Shown here piece after piece: positions 1 through 8,315 of a stretch of 64,000 nt of DNA. Below the pieces are notes generated by a model. It searched no databases, was not told the origin of the DNA, and saw only the letters and a program-made list of their open reading frames with translations. The stretch spans positions 27,850 through 91,849 of the forward strand of contig NZ_JANCLX010000015.1 in NCBI RefSeq assembly GCF_024295805.1, in the 5' to 3' direction. Source of the stretch: Streptomyces cucumeris (lineage in GTDB: Bacteria > Actinomycetota > Actinomycetes > Streptomycetales > Streptomycetaceae). The number at the start of each line of letters is the position of its first letter. The stretch's first letter is position 1. A program made the translations under genes and the position numbers.

Positions 1-2042
1 CCGTGCTGCCCGCACTGACCCGGTGGCGCCTCGGGCGGCGTGAGAAGACGGTGGTGGACGGCTGGCGGTACCGGTTGAGCTGGCGGCCCGTGCCGACCCG
101 GCCCGAGGCCACGCTCACCGGCACCTGGCTGCTGGTGGTGCCCGCCGGCCACCGCGACGATGCCTGGGTCGCGCCGATCGAAGCGGCGATGACCGCCGCC
201 GGGGCCGAGGTCCGTGGCCTGGAGGTCGGCGAGCACGAGCTGGATCGGGCCGCGCTGGCGACCCGGCTCGGCGAGCCGCCGCTCGCCGGGGTGGTCTCGT
301 TGCTGGCGGTGGAGCAGTCCCGCGTCCCGGGACACCCGGGCGTGCCGGTCGGTCTGGCCGCCACGGTGAGCCTGGTCCAGGCGTTGGACGACCGCGAGAT
401 CGACGCACCCCTGTGGTGTCTCACCCAGGGTGCGGTGAACGTCGTCCCCGGCGACGACCTCGACCATCCCGACCAAGCCCTGCTGTGGGGCTTCGGACGG
501 ACCCTCGCACTGGAACGCCCCGACCGCTGGGGCGGTCTGGTCGACCTGCCGGTCACCCCCGACGACGCCTCGGCGGCCGGGCTGATCCGCCTGCTGGGTG
601 ACGGCGGCACCGGGGAGCAGGCAGCGCTGCGGGACGGCGCCGTTCTGGGCGGCCGGCTGGTCCGCGCCGACCCGGATGAGCCGCCGCGCCGTACCTGGCG
701 ACCGTCGGGCAGCGTGTTGGTCACCGGCGGCCTCACCGGCCTGGGCGCCCGCACCGCGCGCTGGCTGGCCGAGCAGGGCGCGCCTCACCTCGTGCTCACG
801 TCCCGCCGGGGGCGTGAAGCGCCGGGCGCCATCGAGCTCGAAGCCGACCTCACCGCCCTGGGCTCCTCGGTGACCATCGCCGCCTGCGACGTCGCCGACC
901 GGGGCGAGGTCAAGGCCCTGCTCGCGAACCTTCCCCACGACCTGCCGTTGACCGCCGTGTTCCACAGCGCGGGGGTGGCCAACGACGGCGTCATCACCGA
1001 GCTGACTCTCGACAGGCTGAACAACGTGCTACGGCCCAAGGTGGAGGGAGCGTGGAACCTCCACGAGCTGACCCAGGACCTGGACCTCTCGGCCTTCGTG
1101 CTGTTCTCCTCGGCCGCCGGCCTCATCGGCTCACCCGGCCAGTCGCACTACGCGGCAGGGAACGCCTTCCTCAACGCCCTGGCCCACCACCGGCGGGCGC
1201 GCGGTCTGCCGGCCACGACGATCGGCTGGGGCCTGCTGGCCGGCGGAGGCATGGCCGACGACACCGGCGCGACCGACCGGGCGAGCCGTCGGGGTCTGCA
1301 CCCGATGGATCCCGGCCAGTCGCTGGCCGGACTGCGGCGAGCACTGGACCACGACGAGACCTACATCGCCATGACGCACGTGGACTGGACCCGGTTCATC
1401 AAGGCGACCGCAGGCACCGTCAAGTGCACGGTCATCAGTGACCTGCCCGAGTACCGGGCGGCGTTCCCGGTGGCCGCCACGGGGGATCGGCTCGCCGCGC
1501 CGAACGGCGGGTCCCGGTCCTGGGCGCGGCTGGACGCTCTGGACGGCGACGAACGTGACGCCGCACTCCTGGAGTTGGTGCAGACGCAGGTGGCCGAGGC
1601 GCTCGGTCACAGCTCGACCGAGACCCTGTCGCCGACCAAGGCGTTCGTCGAATTGGGTTTCGACTCCCTCGCCGCGGTCGAGCTGCGCAACCGGCTCGTC
1701 GCGGCGACCGGGCTGACGCTGCCGGTGACCCTCACCTATGACCACCCGACCCTGCTGGCGCTCCGTGACCATCTGCGGACGGCGATGTTCGGCGCGGACG
1801 CCGACCAGGCCGAGTCCGCGCTGGCCGAGCTCGACCGGCTGGAGAAGGTGCTCTCGGCAGTGACGGCAGACGACGGCATCGACGCGGCGGCCAGGAACCA
1901 GGTGCTGCGGCGGGTCCAGAAGATGGCCGCCGCGCTCACCGACCAAGGCGCCCCTTCCGAGCAGAGCCAGCTCATCGCGAACGCCGACGACAACGAACTG
2001 TTCGACTTCATCAATCGAGAATTGGGCGGCCCCAGCCAGTGA
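1..2042 (+). CDS. Type I modular polyketide synthase, C-terminal part (KR-ACP-docking), 5' end outside window
   Basis: This is the last 680 or so residues of a modular PKS subunit; the reading frame is already open at base 3. Visible in order are a KR structural half (about 15-235), a catalytic KR (about 236-415) with the NADPH motif TGGLTGLG, the SSAAG serine and the YAAGN tyrosine, then an ACP (about 520-600) with the GFDSL phosphopantetheine site. About 75 helical, charged residues follow, ending FDFINRELGG, typical of a C-terminal docking segment. There is no thioesterase domain, so the chain should pass to another subunit or an external release enzyme. The LDD motif reads AND and the A-type Trp is absent, so I lean towards a B-type KR, weakly. 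The stop overlaps the next start (GTGA). Confidence 0.93.
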   Translation, partial: VLPALTRWRLGRREKTVVDGWRYRLSWRPVPTRPEATLTGTWLLVVPAGHRDDAWVAPIEAAMTAAGAEVRGLEVGEHELDRAALATRLGEPPLAGVVSLLAVEQSRVPGHPGVPVGLAATVSLVQALDDREIDAPLWCLTQGAVNVVPGDDLDHPDQALLWGFGRTLALERPDRWGGLVDLPVTPDDASAAGLIRLLGDGGTGEQAALRDGAVLGGRLVRADPDEPPRRTWRPSGSVLVTGGLTGLGARTARWLAEQGAPHLVLTSRRGREAPGAIELEADLTALGSSVTIAACDVADRGEVKALLANLPHDLPLTAVFHSAGVANDGVITELTLDRLNNVLRPKVEGAWNLHELTQDLDLSAFVLFSSAAGLIGSPGQSHYAAGNAFLNALAHHRRARGLPATTIGWGLLAGGGMADDTGATDRASRRGLHPMDPGQSLAGLRRALDHDETYIAMTHVDWTRFIKATAGTVKCTVISDLPEYRAAFPVAATGDRLAAPNGGSRSWARLDALDGDERDAALLELVQTQVAEALGHSSTETLSPTKAFVELGFDSLAAVELRNRLVAATGLTLPVTLTYDHPTLLALRDHLRTAMFGADADQAESALAELDRLEKVLSAVTADDGIDAAARNQVLRRVQKMAAALTDQGAPSEQSQLIANADDNELFDFINRELGGPSQ

Positions 2043-3298
2043 ACCGAGACCATTCCGGACCAGTTGATTCCCTCGATTCGCCACGTGAGCACGAGGCCGA
2101 TCTGTTGAACTGGGACTTCATCCAGGACCCTTACCTGACTTACCAGGAGATGCGCGCCGGGACGGGTCCTCGGCGGCTCATCATCAAGACATTGAGCACA
2201 GGTCTGCGTTCATGGCTGGTCACCGAATACAGCGATGTACGCCGACTGCTGGCCGATCCCAGACTCTCGAAAGCGGCCGGGGGTGCCGCACCGATCATCG
2301 CCAAGCACAGTACGGAGGAGGTCTCGGCCGCGTCGATCACGTCGGACAGCATGCTGTTCAGCGATCCGCCACAACACTCGCGACTGCGGAGGATGTTCAG
2401 TAAGGTTTTCACGATGCGCCGGACACTGAATCTGCGGCCGCGCATCGAGGAACTCACCGACGAGCTGCTTGATTCGATCCCGGCGGGAGCCGAGATCGAC
2501 CTGGTGGAGTCGGTGGCGATGGCCATCCCCATTGCGGTGATCGGCGAGTTGCTCGGCGTACCTCGCACCGCCCACCACGATCTTCGTCGGTGGAACCGCG
2601 CGCTGACCAGCGTCGAATCGGAGCCGTCGGAGAAGTATCAGGCCTACATGGCGTCGCTCGACTACTTCCGGACTCTGGTTGCCCAGAAAGCGAGCAGCCA
2701 TGACGGCGCAGACGACCTGATCAACGCGATGATCGATCCGGAAAACGAGGAGCGGTTCGAAGAATCCGAGCTGCTTTCCACCATCTTCCTGATGATGAAC
2801 GCGGGTTACGAGACCACCGCGAACTTGATCAGCAGCTCGGTGTACGCTCTGCTGAAGCATCCCGAACAGTTGGAGCAATTGCGCGGGGATGCCACGCTCA
2901 TACCGAACGCAGTGGAGGAATTCCTGCGTTATGAAAGCCCGTTGAACCTCTCCACTTTGCGCTACACCACCGAACCGGTGGAGGTCGGCGATACTGTTAT
3001 CCCCGCCGGCGAAGTGGTGTTCCTGGCGCTGTCCTCGGCGAATCGAGACCCGGATCGGTTCGCGGATCCGGACCGGCTGGACATTCGCCGTAACGCTGCT
3101 ACGCATCTGGCCTTCGGTCACGGTATCCATCATTGTGTCGGCGCGCCGCTGGCACGACTGGAGGGCGAAATCGTGCTGGCCCGGCTGTTGGACAGGTTCC
3201 CGCAGTGGGAGGCGGCCGAGCCACTGGAACGACTCACCTGGCGCTACACCTTGCAGTTCCGTGGTCTGGAGCGGCTACCGGTCAGGCTGCACACATGA
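2039..3298 (+). CDS. Cytochrome P450 (CYP105/107-like tailoring hydroxylase)
   Basis: A soluble bacterial P450 of 419 residues, the usual length. Seen are the I-helix AGYETT (255-260), the K-helix ExxR (E294-R297) and the haem loop FGHGIHHCVG with Cys366 as thiolate ligand. It should need ferredoxin and ferredoxin reductase, neither in the window, and would hydroxylate or epoxidise the polyketide. The GTG start overlaps the PKS stop as GTGA, so it is translationally coupled to PKS synthesis; a later start would remove residues before the conserved A-helix region. From here to about 7.9 kb the G+C is clearly lower than in neighbouring genes. Confidence 0.92.
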   Translation: MNRDHSGPVDSLDSPREHEADLLNWDFIQDPYLTYQEMRAGTGPRRLIIKTLSTGLRSWLVTEYSDVRRLLADPRLSKAAGGAAPIIAKHSTEEVSAASITSDSMLFSDPPQHSRLRRMFSKVFTMRRTLNLRPRIEELTDELLDSIPAGAEIDLVESVAMAIPIAVIGELLGVPRTAHHDLRRWNRALTSVESEPSEKYQAYMASLDYFRTLVAQKASSHDGADDLINAMIDPENEERFEESELLSTIFLMMNAGYETTANLISSSVYALLKHPEQLEQLRGDATLIPNAVEEFLRYESPLNLSTLRYTTEPVEVGDTVIPAGEVVFLALSSANRDPDRFADPDRLDIRRNAATHLAFGHGIHHCVGAPLARLEGEIVLARLLDRFPQWEAAEPLERLTWRYTLQFRGLERLPVRLHT

Positions 3299-3335
3299 TG
3301 TGAACACCCGTCAACGACGAAAACGGAGCGGACCC

Positions 3336-3695
3336 ATGTCAGCAGAAGTGATCGACCGATTCTTCAGGAGCTCGGGTGCCGGCGACATCGAGACCGCCGT
3401 CGAATGTTTTGCCGATGACGGCGAGTGGATCACGCCCGACGGAGACGGACTCGGGACGGTCCACACCAAGGATCAGATCGGCGATCTGATCACCAGTATG
3501 AACGCGATGCGCGAAAAGATGATCGCCTCTGGGGTCGACGGGAAGTTCGAATCGCCGATCATGTTCGGCGAGAACATGGGGCTGGTTCGGTGGACCGTGG
3601 AGACCGATGACGGAAAGGTGGTCAATCGTGGTGTTGACCTCTTCATCCTGAGCGACGGGAAGATCGCGCTCAAAGACGTCTACCGCAAGGCCTGA
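3336..3695 (+). CDS. SnoaL-like / limonene-epoxide-hydrolase-like NTF2-fold protein
   Basis: A 119-residue protein of the NTF2/SnoaL fold: an N-terminal helix (EVIDRFFRSSGAGDIETAV), the FADDGEW strand turn, and a C-terminal sheet ending in a short basic tail. Relatives in polyketide clusters act as cyclases, dehydratases or epoxide hydrolases (SnoaL, MonB families). The ATG follows a GGAG 11 bases upstream and the gene begins 37 bases after the P450 stop, so it sits in the same operon. Its position between the P450 and a beta-barrel cyclase suggests it acts on an oxidised ring precursor; the exact reaction cannot be read from sequence. Confidence 0.75.
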   Translation: MSAEVIDRFFRSSGAGDIETAVECFADDGEWITPDGDGLGTVHTKDQIGDLITSMNAMREKMIASGVDGKFESPIMFGENMGLVRWTVETDDGKVVNRGVDLFILSDGKIALKDVYRKA

Positions 3696-3723
3696 AGAAC
3701 GCAATCAAGAAGGGGTCGAAACC

Positions 3724-4146
3724 ATGATCAACAGCTATGAGGAACTGGTCGAGACAACGATCAGTGCCACCACTGACATCGAGGACTTCCAGAACATCCA
3801 GGTTGGCCAGGGTGGTACCTACGAGCACGCCCTGTTCACCAAGTCCGGTGAAAAAGTGGCCACCACCTCAGGTGGCTACAAGATTCACTATCAGCGGGAA
3901 TCCGACAAGCAGTTCATGGCCTATCTGACCAACGAAGTCGTCTTCGAGGACGGGTCCGGAACGATCCGGGTTGCCGGTTGGATCGATCTCGGCTCACTTC
4001 TGTCGGGGGACTGGGCCTACTACCCGAGCGTGGGTACCAGTGGCCGGTACCTCGGCCAAACAGGTTTCATGGCCTGGCGCCCTTACGATCTGGGCAAGGT
4101 GGAGGGAGCCGACGTGAAACTGATCATGTTCGCCTCCGCTGAGTGA
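3724..4146 (+). CDS. AbyU-like beta-barrel cyclase (candidate pericyclase)
   Basis: A 140-residue all-beta protein of the allene-oxide-cyclase-like barrel group. The segment YPSVGTSGRYLGQTGF followed by MAWR (101-119) closely matches what I recall of AbyU, the abyssomicin spirotetronate Diels-Alderase, whose corresponding stretch is YPATGVSGRYLGLTGF. Length (AbyU about 141) and strand order also agree; Tyr67 and Trp118 fall where AbyU has pocket aromatics. AbyU relatives catalyse [4+2] cycloadditions or ring closure in spirotetronate and polyether pathways. An AAGGGG ribosome site precedes the ATG. The two NTF2-fold neighbours make this a likely cyclisation cassette. Family is fairly sure, reaction type is inferred. 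Confidence 0.78.
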   Translation: MINSYEELVETTISATTDIEDFQNIQVGQGGTYEHALFTKSGEKVATTSGGYKIHYQRESDKQFMAYLTNEVVFEDGSGTIRVAGWIDLGSLLSGDWAYYPSVGTSGRYLGQTGFMAWRPYDLGKVEGADVKLIMFASAE

Positions 4147-4255
4147 ACGATCCCGCGGTGCCGCGATGAGGTGAGAGTACTCAAGGTTCAATATTCAGGG
4201 GTGTTTCTTTCACCGCGAAATTGACACCCCTGTCTTCTGACGTGGAGGTTGAGAA

Positions 4256-5098
4256 ATGGGCCGGGTTGCCGGGAAAGTCGCATTGGTTACTGGCGCTGCG
4301 CGTGGAATGGGACGTTCGCATGCGGTGCGACTTGCCCAAGAAGGGGCAGACATCGTCGCTGTCGACCTGTGCACAGACCTCGAAACCGCGCCGTATCCAG
4401 GAGCGAACGGTCAAGATCTTGCCTCGACGACGCAACTGGTCGAACAGCTCGGCCGGCGGATCCTTGCGCGCCGGGCGGATACGCGCAACTTCAATGAACT
4501 GCAGGCTGTCGTCGACGAGGCGATAGCTGAGTTCGGTCATATCGACGTCGTGTGCGCAAATGCTGGAATGTCCAGCTTCGGGTTCTCATGGGAACTCACC
4601 GATGAAGCCTGGCAGGAAATTATCGACGTCAATCTGACAGGGTCGTGGAAAACCGTCAAAGCGGTGATTCCGCATATGATCGAGCGGAATGAAGGCGGAT
4701 CGCTGGTCTTCATCAGCTCGACAGCGGGGTTGATCGGCGTGCCGACCATGTCGCACTACACCGCATCCAAGCACGGCGTGGTCGGGTTGATGCGTGCCTT
4801 GGCAGCAGAGCTGGCACCACACAACATACGCGTGAATTCGGTCAATCCCGGAAATGTCGACACGCCGATGGTCAACAACGCTCCGATGCGAAAAATCTTC
4901 CTGCCCGAAGTCTCCGATCCGACACCGGAGGACGCAAACGAAGTGATGAAGGACATGAGCGCGTTGCCCACCGGCTGGCTGGACTCGCAGGGGGTCAGCG
5001 ACGCCGTGGTCTATCTGGCGTCGGAAGAGGCACGTCACATCACTGGAATCACTCTTCCCGTGGACGCCGGAATGATGCTTCCCAATAAATTGCGATAG
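4256..5098 (+). CDS. Mycofactocin-coupled-type short-chain dehydrogenase/reductase
   Basis: A 280-residue SDR with the cofactor motif TGAARGMG near the N-terminus, NAG, the catalytic Ser (SSTAG) and YTASK. Between beta-2 and alpha-3 it has the insertion DLCTDLETAPYPGANGQDL followed by TTQLVEQLGRRI, which marks the mycofactocin-coupled SDR subfamily that keeps NAD tightly bound and is re-oxidised through mycofactocin. GTGGAGG lies just upstream of the ATG. It should oxidise an alcohol, perhaps one introduced by a neighbouring P450. No mycofactocin biosynthesis genes are in the window, so the host must supply the cofactor from elsewhere or the enzyme has become independent of it. Confidence 0.82.
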   Translation: MGRVAGKVALVTGAARGMGRSHAVRLAQEGADIVAVDLCTDLETAPYPGANGQDLASTTQLVEQLGRRILARRADTRNFNELQAVVDEAIAEFGHIDVVCANAGMSSFGFSWELTDEAWQEIIDVNLTGSWKTVKAVIPHMIERNEGGSLVFISSTAGLIGVPTMSHYTASKHGVVGLMRALAAELAPHNIRVNSVNPGNVDTPMVNNAPMRKIFLPEVSDPTPEDANEVMKDMSALPTGWLDSQGVSDAVVYLASEEARHITGITLPVDAGMMLPNKLR

Positions 5099-5194
5099 GA
5101 GCTGGTGCCGATCCACAAATAAGACTTAGCTCATTGGTCAACCGAAATCTGTCAGCGTCTCAGGCGCGCGAAACAAGTTACCGGAGGCTTCCTC

Positions 5195-5671
5195 ATGATG
5201 ACGGAGAACGCATTCTCTCTCATGGTCGACCGACTCGATATCATTGAGTTGACGTCCAAATATGCGTATCGACTCGATACTCGCCAGTTCGATTCTCTGA
5301 TGGAGCTGTGGAGCGACGACAGCCCGGTTTTCGACGAAGAGAGCTTCGGGCTGGGAAAGTTCACGGGGAAGGACGAGATCCGGCGTCACTTCGAAGTCGA
5401 TATCTACGGGCAGATGGAGAATCTTTGCCATATGACGGTCAACCATGTCATCAATGAGATTCTCGAATCCCGAGCGTCTGGTAACTGCCATGTCTTCGCC
5501 CAGGGCGATGTGCGGGCCGGCGGGATTTCTCGGGCTACCGCGTACTACAAGGATGAATACGTTCGCGAGGATGGGGTCTGGAAGTTCGCCAGCCGCAAAG
5601 TGATCCCGTTGACCAGGCCGGAAGTCGGTACCTTCGAATTTCCGGCAGGGCAGAACCCATTCGATCAGTAG
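5195..5671 (+). CDS. SnoaL-like NTF2-fold protein (second copy)
   Basis: A 158-residue protein of the SnoaL-like group: helical start (LDIIELTSKYAYRLDTRQFD), the LWSDDSPVF turn, KDEIRRHF and the C-terminal VWKFASRKVIPL strand. Members bind hydrophobic ligands in a cone-shaped pocket and serve as cyclases, dehydratases or isomerases. GGAGG lies 8-13 bases before the ATG at 5195; a second ATG follows directly at 5198. It is clearly diverged from the NTF2-fold protein at 3336, so the two are not recent duplicates. Within the operon it precedes the thioesterase. Substrate unknown. Confidence 0.75.
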   Translation: MMTENAFSLMVDRLDIIELTSKYAYRLDTRQFDSLMELWSDDSPVFDEESFGLGKFTGKDEIRRHFEVDIYGQMENLCHMTVNHVINEILESRASGNCHVFAQGDVRAGGISRATAYYKDEYVREDGVWKFASRKVIPLTRPEVGTFEFPAGQNPFDQ

Positions 5672-5701
5672 ACCGGACAGCCACGGTCTGAAAGAAGGAA
5701 C

Positions 5702-6511
5702 GTGCACGCATCGACCACGAGTGGCGGATCCTGGATCAGGCCGCTGCGAAGCTCACCTCAGCACGGTCAAGTACACCTCATTTGCTTTCCGTTCGCTGGC
5801 GGTTCCGCCGGGTATTTCCGTTCGCTGGCAAACTCGCTCGAACCGGACGTATCGGTGCTCGGAGTCCAGTATCCAGGGCGACAGGACCGCCGTCACGAGC
5901 CTTTGATCGAGGACATTGGTCAGCTCGCCGATGAGATTTGCGAGGCCTTGAACCCGTGGGAAACGCAGCCACTTGCATTCTTCGGCCACAGCATGGGTTC
6001 GGTGGTGGCGTTCGAGGTAGCGCGTCGCTTCCAGCGAGATAATCGACGCGCGCCGCTCGCATTGTTCGCGTCTGGGCGCCGCGCCCCGTCGTGTCATCGT
6101 GATGAGGATTCCCATAGGGCCGATGACGACACTATCGTTGCCGACCTTCGAACGCTGGGTGGAACCGACCCGGCTCTTCTCGACGATGACGAGATGAGAC
6201 GCGTGATCCTTCCTGTTATCCGTGGCGACTATCGGGCCGTCGAGACGTATCGTGCGCCAGCAACAGAGACGATGTTGAACGTGCCGATCATGGCAATAAC
6301 CGGCGACCGCGATCCGAGCGTGTCGCTCGAGGAAGCGAGTGCTTGGCGAGGACATGCCGCGGGATCCTTCGAGATAAAGGTCCTGACCGGAGGTCATTTC
6401 TTCATACACGAGCACGTCGCTGAGATAGCCGACTGTGTGCGGCGTGTGCTCTTCGGCTTCCGTTCCGACATTCATGAGGGGAAGGGGGGCGGCCATGGAC
6501 GTCGGACTTGA
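5702..6511 (+). CDS. Type II thioesterase
   Basis: A discrete alpha/beta-hydrolase of 269 residues, the usual size of editing thioesterases. GHSMGS carries the nucleophile Ser97; the acid is probably the Asp of ITGDRDPS and the histidine that of TGGHFFIHEH. It should hydrolyse aberrant acyl groups from PKS acyl carrier proteins; since the PKS subunit here lacks a terminal TE, a role in release cannot be excluded. It starts with GTG behind AAGGAAC; its last 17 bases overlap the next gene, indicating coupled translation. Confidence 0.88.
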   Translation: MHASTTSGGSWIRPLRSSPQHGQVHLICFPFAGGSAGYFRSLANSLEPDVSVLGVQYPGRQDRRHEPLIEDIGQLADEICEALNPWETQPLAFFGHSMGSVVAFEVARRFQRDNRRAPLALFASGRRAPSCHRDEDSHRADDDTIVADLRTLGGTDPALLDDDEMRRVILPVIRGDYRAVETYRAPATETMLNVPIMAITGDRDPSVSLEEASAWRGHAAGSFEIKVLTGGHFFIHEHVAEIADCVRRVLFGFRSDIHEGKGGGHGRRT

Positions 6512-6686
6512 AGTGAGCTGCCCGATGTGCGGAGGTCTCATCGAGGCGGCCGACAGAGATGAGCTCATCCGCTTGTCCCAGCTACACACGATTGATGCCC
6601 ACCGCTACAACGTTCCCGCTGAACACGTGTTGGCCGCAATGACGCCCGGTGATATCGATCCCGATCAGGGAGAGGAAGCGCAATGA
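6495..6686 (+). CDS. Small CxxC-HxxxxH protein (DUF1059-like), possible zinc-binding accessory
   Basis: A 63-residue acidic protein starting at ATG 6495 behind GAAGGGGGG. It carries Cys9-Pro-Met-Cys12 and His31/His36 in an arrangement fit for one zinc ion, resembling the small DUF1059-type proteins. It overlaps the thioesterase by 17 bases and the following P450 by ATGA, so it is locked into the operon and probably made in stoichiometric amounts. Possible roles are partner or chaperone of the downstream P450 or a metal-binding regulator; none is proven. I do not recognise it as a named pathway protein. Confidence 0.65.
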   Translation: MDVGLEVSCPMCGGLIEAADRDELIRLSQLHTIDAHRYNVPAEHVLAAMTPGDIDPDQGEEAQ

Positions 6687-7909
6687 ACTCTGCAGCGGCG
6701 GAATGTCCCACCGTGGACTTGAACATGCTTGACCCTGACTTCGTGCAGGACCCCTATGAGACCATGGCCGCATGGCGAGCCTTGGGGCCGGTTGTCTACA
6801 ACTCGCATCACGATCAGTACATGATCACGTCGCATCAGAACTGCGCGCGAGTGCTTGGTGACATCCGCCATTTCAACTCTGCAAACGTGCTCCCGGAGAT
6901 GGAGAAGGCGTTCGGCGGACCGACTTTTCTCGGCACTGATGGTGCACGGCATCAGACGGTCCGCAGAATTTGGGAGCCAGGGTTCGAGCGCAGGGCTGTC
7001 GAAGCCGACTGGGCAGCGCGGATACAGCACGTTGTGGACGTATACGTGGATAAATTCGTGGAACGCCTGCGCTCCGGCGAATCTCTCGACGCTCTTGCGG
7101 AGATGACGCGAATCATCCCCACTGTCGTCACTGCCCAATTGATGGGCGCCGAAGAGGATGTGTACGAAGACTTCATCAAATGGAGTGACGCAACGGCGGC
7201 GGTTCTCGGCGCACGGCTGGACCCGACTCCGAGGGGTCAGGAGATTATGGCCGACGGCGCTGCGGCAGCAGTTGCTCTGAACTCGTACATGGCCGGCCTC
7301 ATCGAAAAGCACCGTGCGCTGGGGGTGAGTGATGGATCGCTTATGGCCCAGATGGTGTTCGACGATTTTGCGCCGTCCATGCCTGATCGGGAAATATTGG
7401 CAAACGGGACGATGCTGACGGTTGCGGCGAATGAGAGTACGGCGCAGGTGATGGCGATGATGTTGTATGCGCTGGGACGCCATCCCGACCAACGTCGCGC
7501 GCTGGCCGCCGACAGGTCGCTTGTTCCGGCCGCGCTCGAGGAGGTCCACCGCTGGTCGACTCTCACGCAGTCGGTTCTGCGCTTTGCCTGTAGCGACGAG
7601 TCGCAGGTCGAGGGTTTTACGATCCCCGAGGGTTCCGCAGTGGTGGCTCTTCTGGGTTGCGCGAACCGCGATCCCGCTCGCTGGGACAACCCGCACTCCT
7701 TCGACATCTTCCGTCCCCGTAAGGCACATATGGGCTTTGGTTTCGGGCCTCACATTTGCCTTGGAATTCATATGGCCCGGATGGAGATGCGCATCTGGCT
7801 GAATCGGCTGCTGGACAAGTTGCCGGAGTACGAGATCGCGGGTGAGATCGAATTCGGCCCCGACTTCACGCTGCGGGGCCTGCGGGGGATCCCGATCAAA
7901 GCGGCATGA
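6683..7909 (+). CDS. Cytochrome P450 (second tailoring P450)
   Basis: A 408-residue P450 with ExxR (E287-R290) and the haem loop FGFGPHICLG with Cys359. The I-helix reads AANEST (248-253): the usual Gly is Ala and the first of the two Thr is Ser. Such changes near the oxygen-activating Thr occur in P450s with altered chemistry, but an active Thr253 remains. The start overlaps the small upstream protein by ATGA. It is the last gene of the low-G+C operon. It should oxidise a late intermediate; position and outcome are unknown. Confidence 0.9.
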   Translation: MNSAAAECPTVDLNMLDPDFVQDPYETMAAWRALGPVVYNSHHDQYMITSHQNCARVLGDIRHFNSANVLPEMEKAFGGPTFLGTDGARHQTVRRIWEPGFERRAVEADWAARIQHVVDVYVDKFVERLRSGESLDALAEMTRIIPTVVTAQLMGAEEDVYEDFIKWSDATAAVLGARLDPTPRGQEIMADGAAAAVALNSYMAGLIEKHRALGVSDGSLMAQMVFDDFAPSMPDREILANGTMLTVAANESTAQVMAMMLYALGRHPDQRRALAADRSLVPAALEEVHRWSTLTQSVLRFACSDESQVEGFTIPEGSAVVALLGCANRDPARWDNPHSFDIFRPRKAHMGFGFGPHICLGIHMARMEMRIWLNRLLDKLPEYEIAGEIEFGPDFTLRGLRGIPIKAA

Positions 7910-8162
7910 TTGATCTTCAGAGAGCGGCAAGCTGTCTCACTGGTTGGCGAGGTGCACCGACTTCCAGTACTCCAGCCGTAATTTCCCGCTTGCGGGCAGG
8001 TTGACGGCCCGGCTGTCGCGTCGGGCGGGCGTCGGGCCGACCGAGTACAACACCACCTTCCGCGCTGGGCGAGCCAGTCGCCGGACCCGCCGCGGCCGTG
8101 GCGCAGCGCGGCCAGGACCCGCTGTCCGCCCGACGACGCGGCATTCATCGCTGACCTGACCA

Positions 8163-8185
8163 CGCTTCGGTCGTCGACCGAAGCG
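8163..8185. terminator. Perfect hairpin, terminator or operator
   Basis: CGCTTCGGTC and GACCGAAGCG form a perfect 10-bp stem with a GTC loop. It lies 254 bases after the second P450 and may end that operon; there is no T-run, as is usual in high-G+C bacteria. A dimeric-regulator site is the alternative. Confidence 0.45.
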
Positions 8186-8280
8186 CGGGTCGGGCCTGCC
8201 GGCCCCCTGCATGTCGAGTCCCGCTGCCAGGCCGGGCATGGGGAGGGCGACCCAGAGACCCCAGAGATGCCTTGTGACTA

Positions 8281-8315
8281 CTAGGGGATGGGTCACCGGG
8301 AAATCTAGGGGATGG
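8281..8315. promoter_or_regulatory. Direct repeat CTAGGGGATGG x2, candidate regulator site
   Basis: The 11-mer CTAGGGGATGG occurs at 8281-8291 and 8305-8315, start-to-start distance 24 bases, just upstream of the second unit. The second copy followed by CCCGT resembles the half palindrome CTVGGGA..TCCC bound by PimM-type LuxR-domain regulators, but with mismatches. The LuxR-domain LAL at 13957 or the SARP at 16754 are candidate binders. Inference only. Confidence 0.4.

Noticed and set aside
4221..4226. TTGACA -35 box before the SDR at 4256
   Set aside because: The hexamer is perfect, but no -10 element lies 16-19 bases downstream and the ribosome site occupies that place; the gene is probably read through from the operon.
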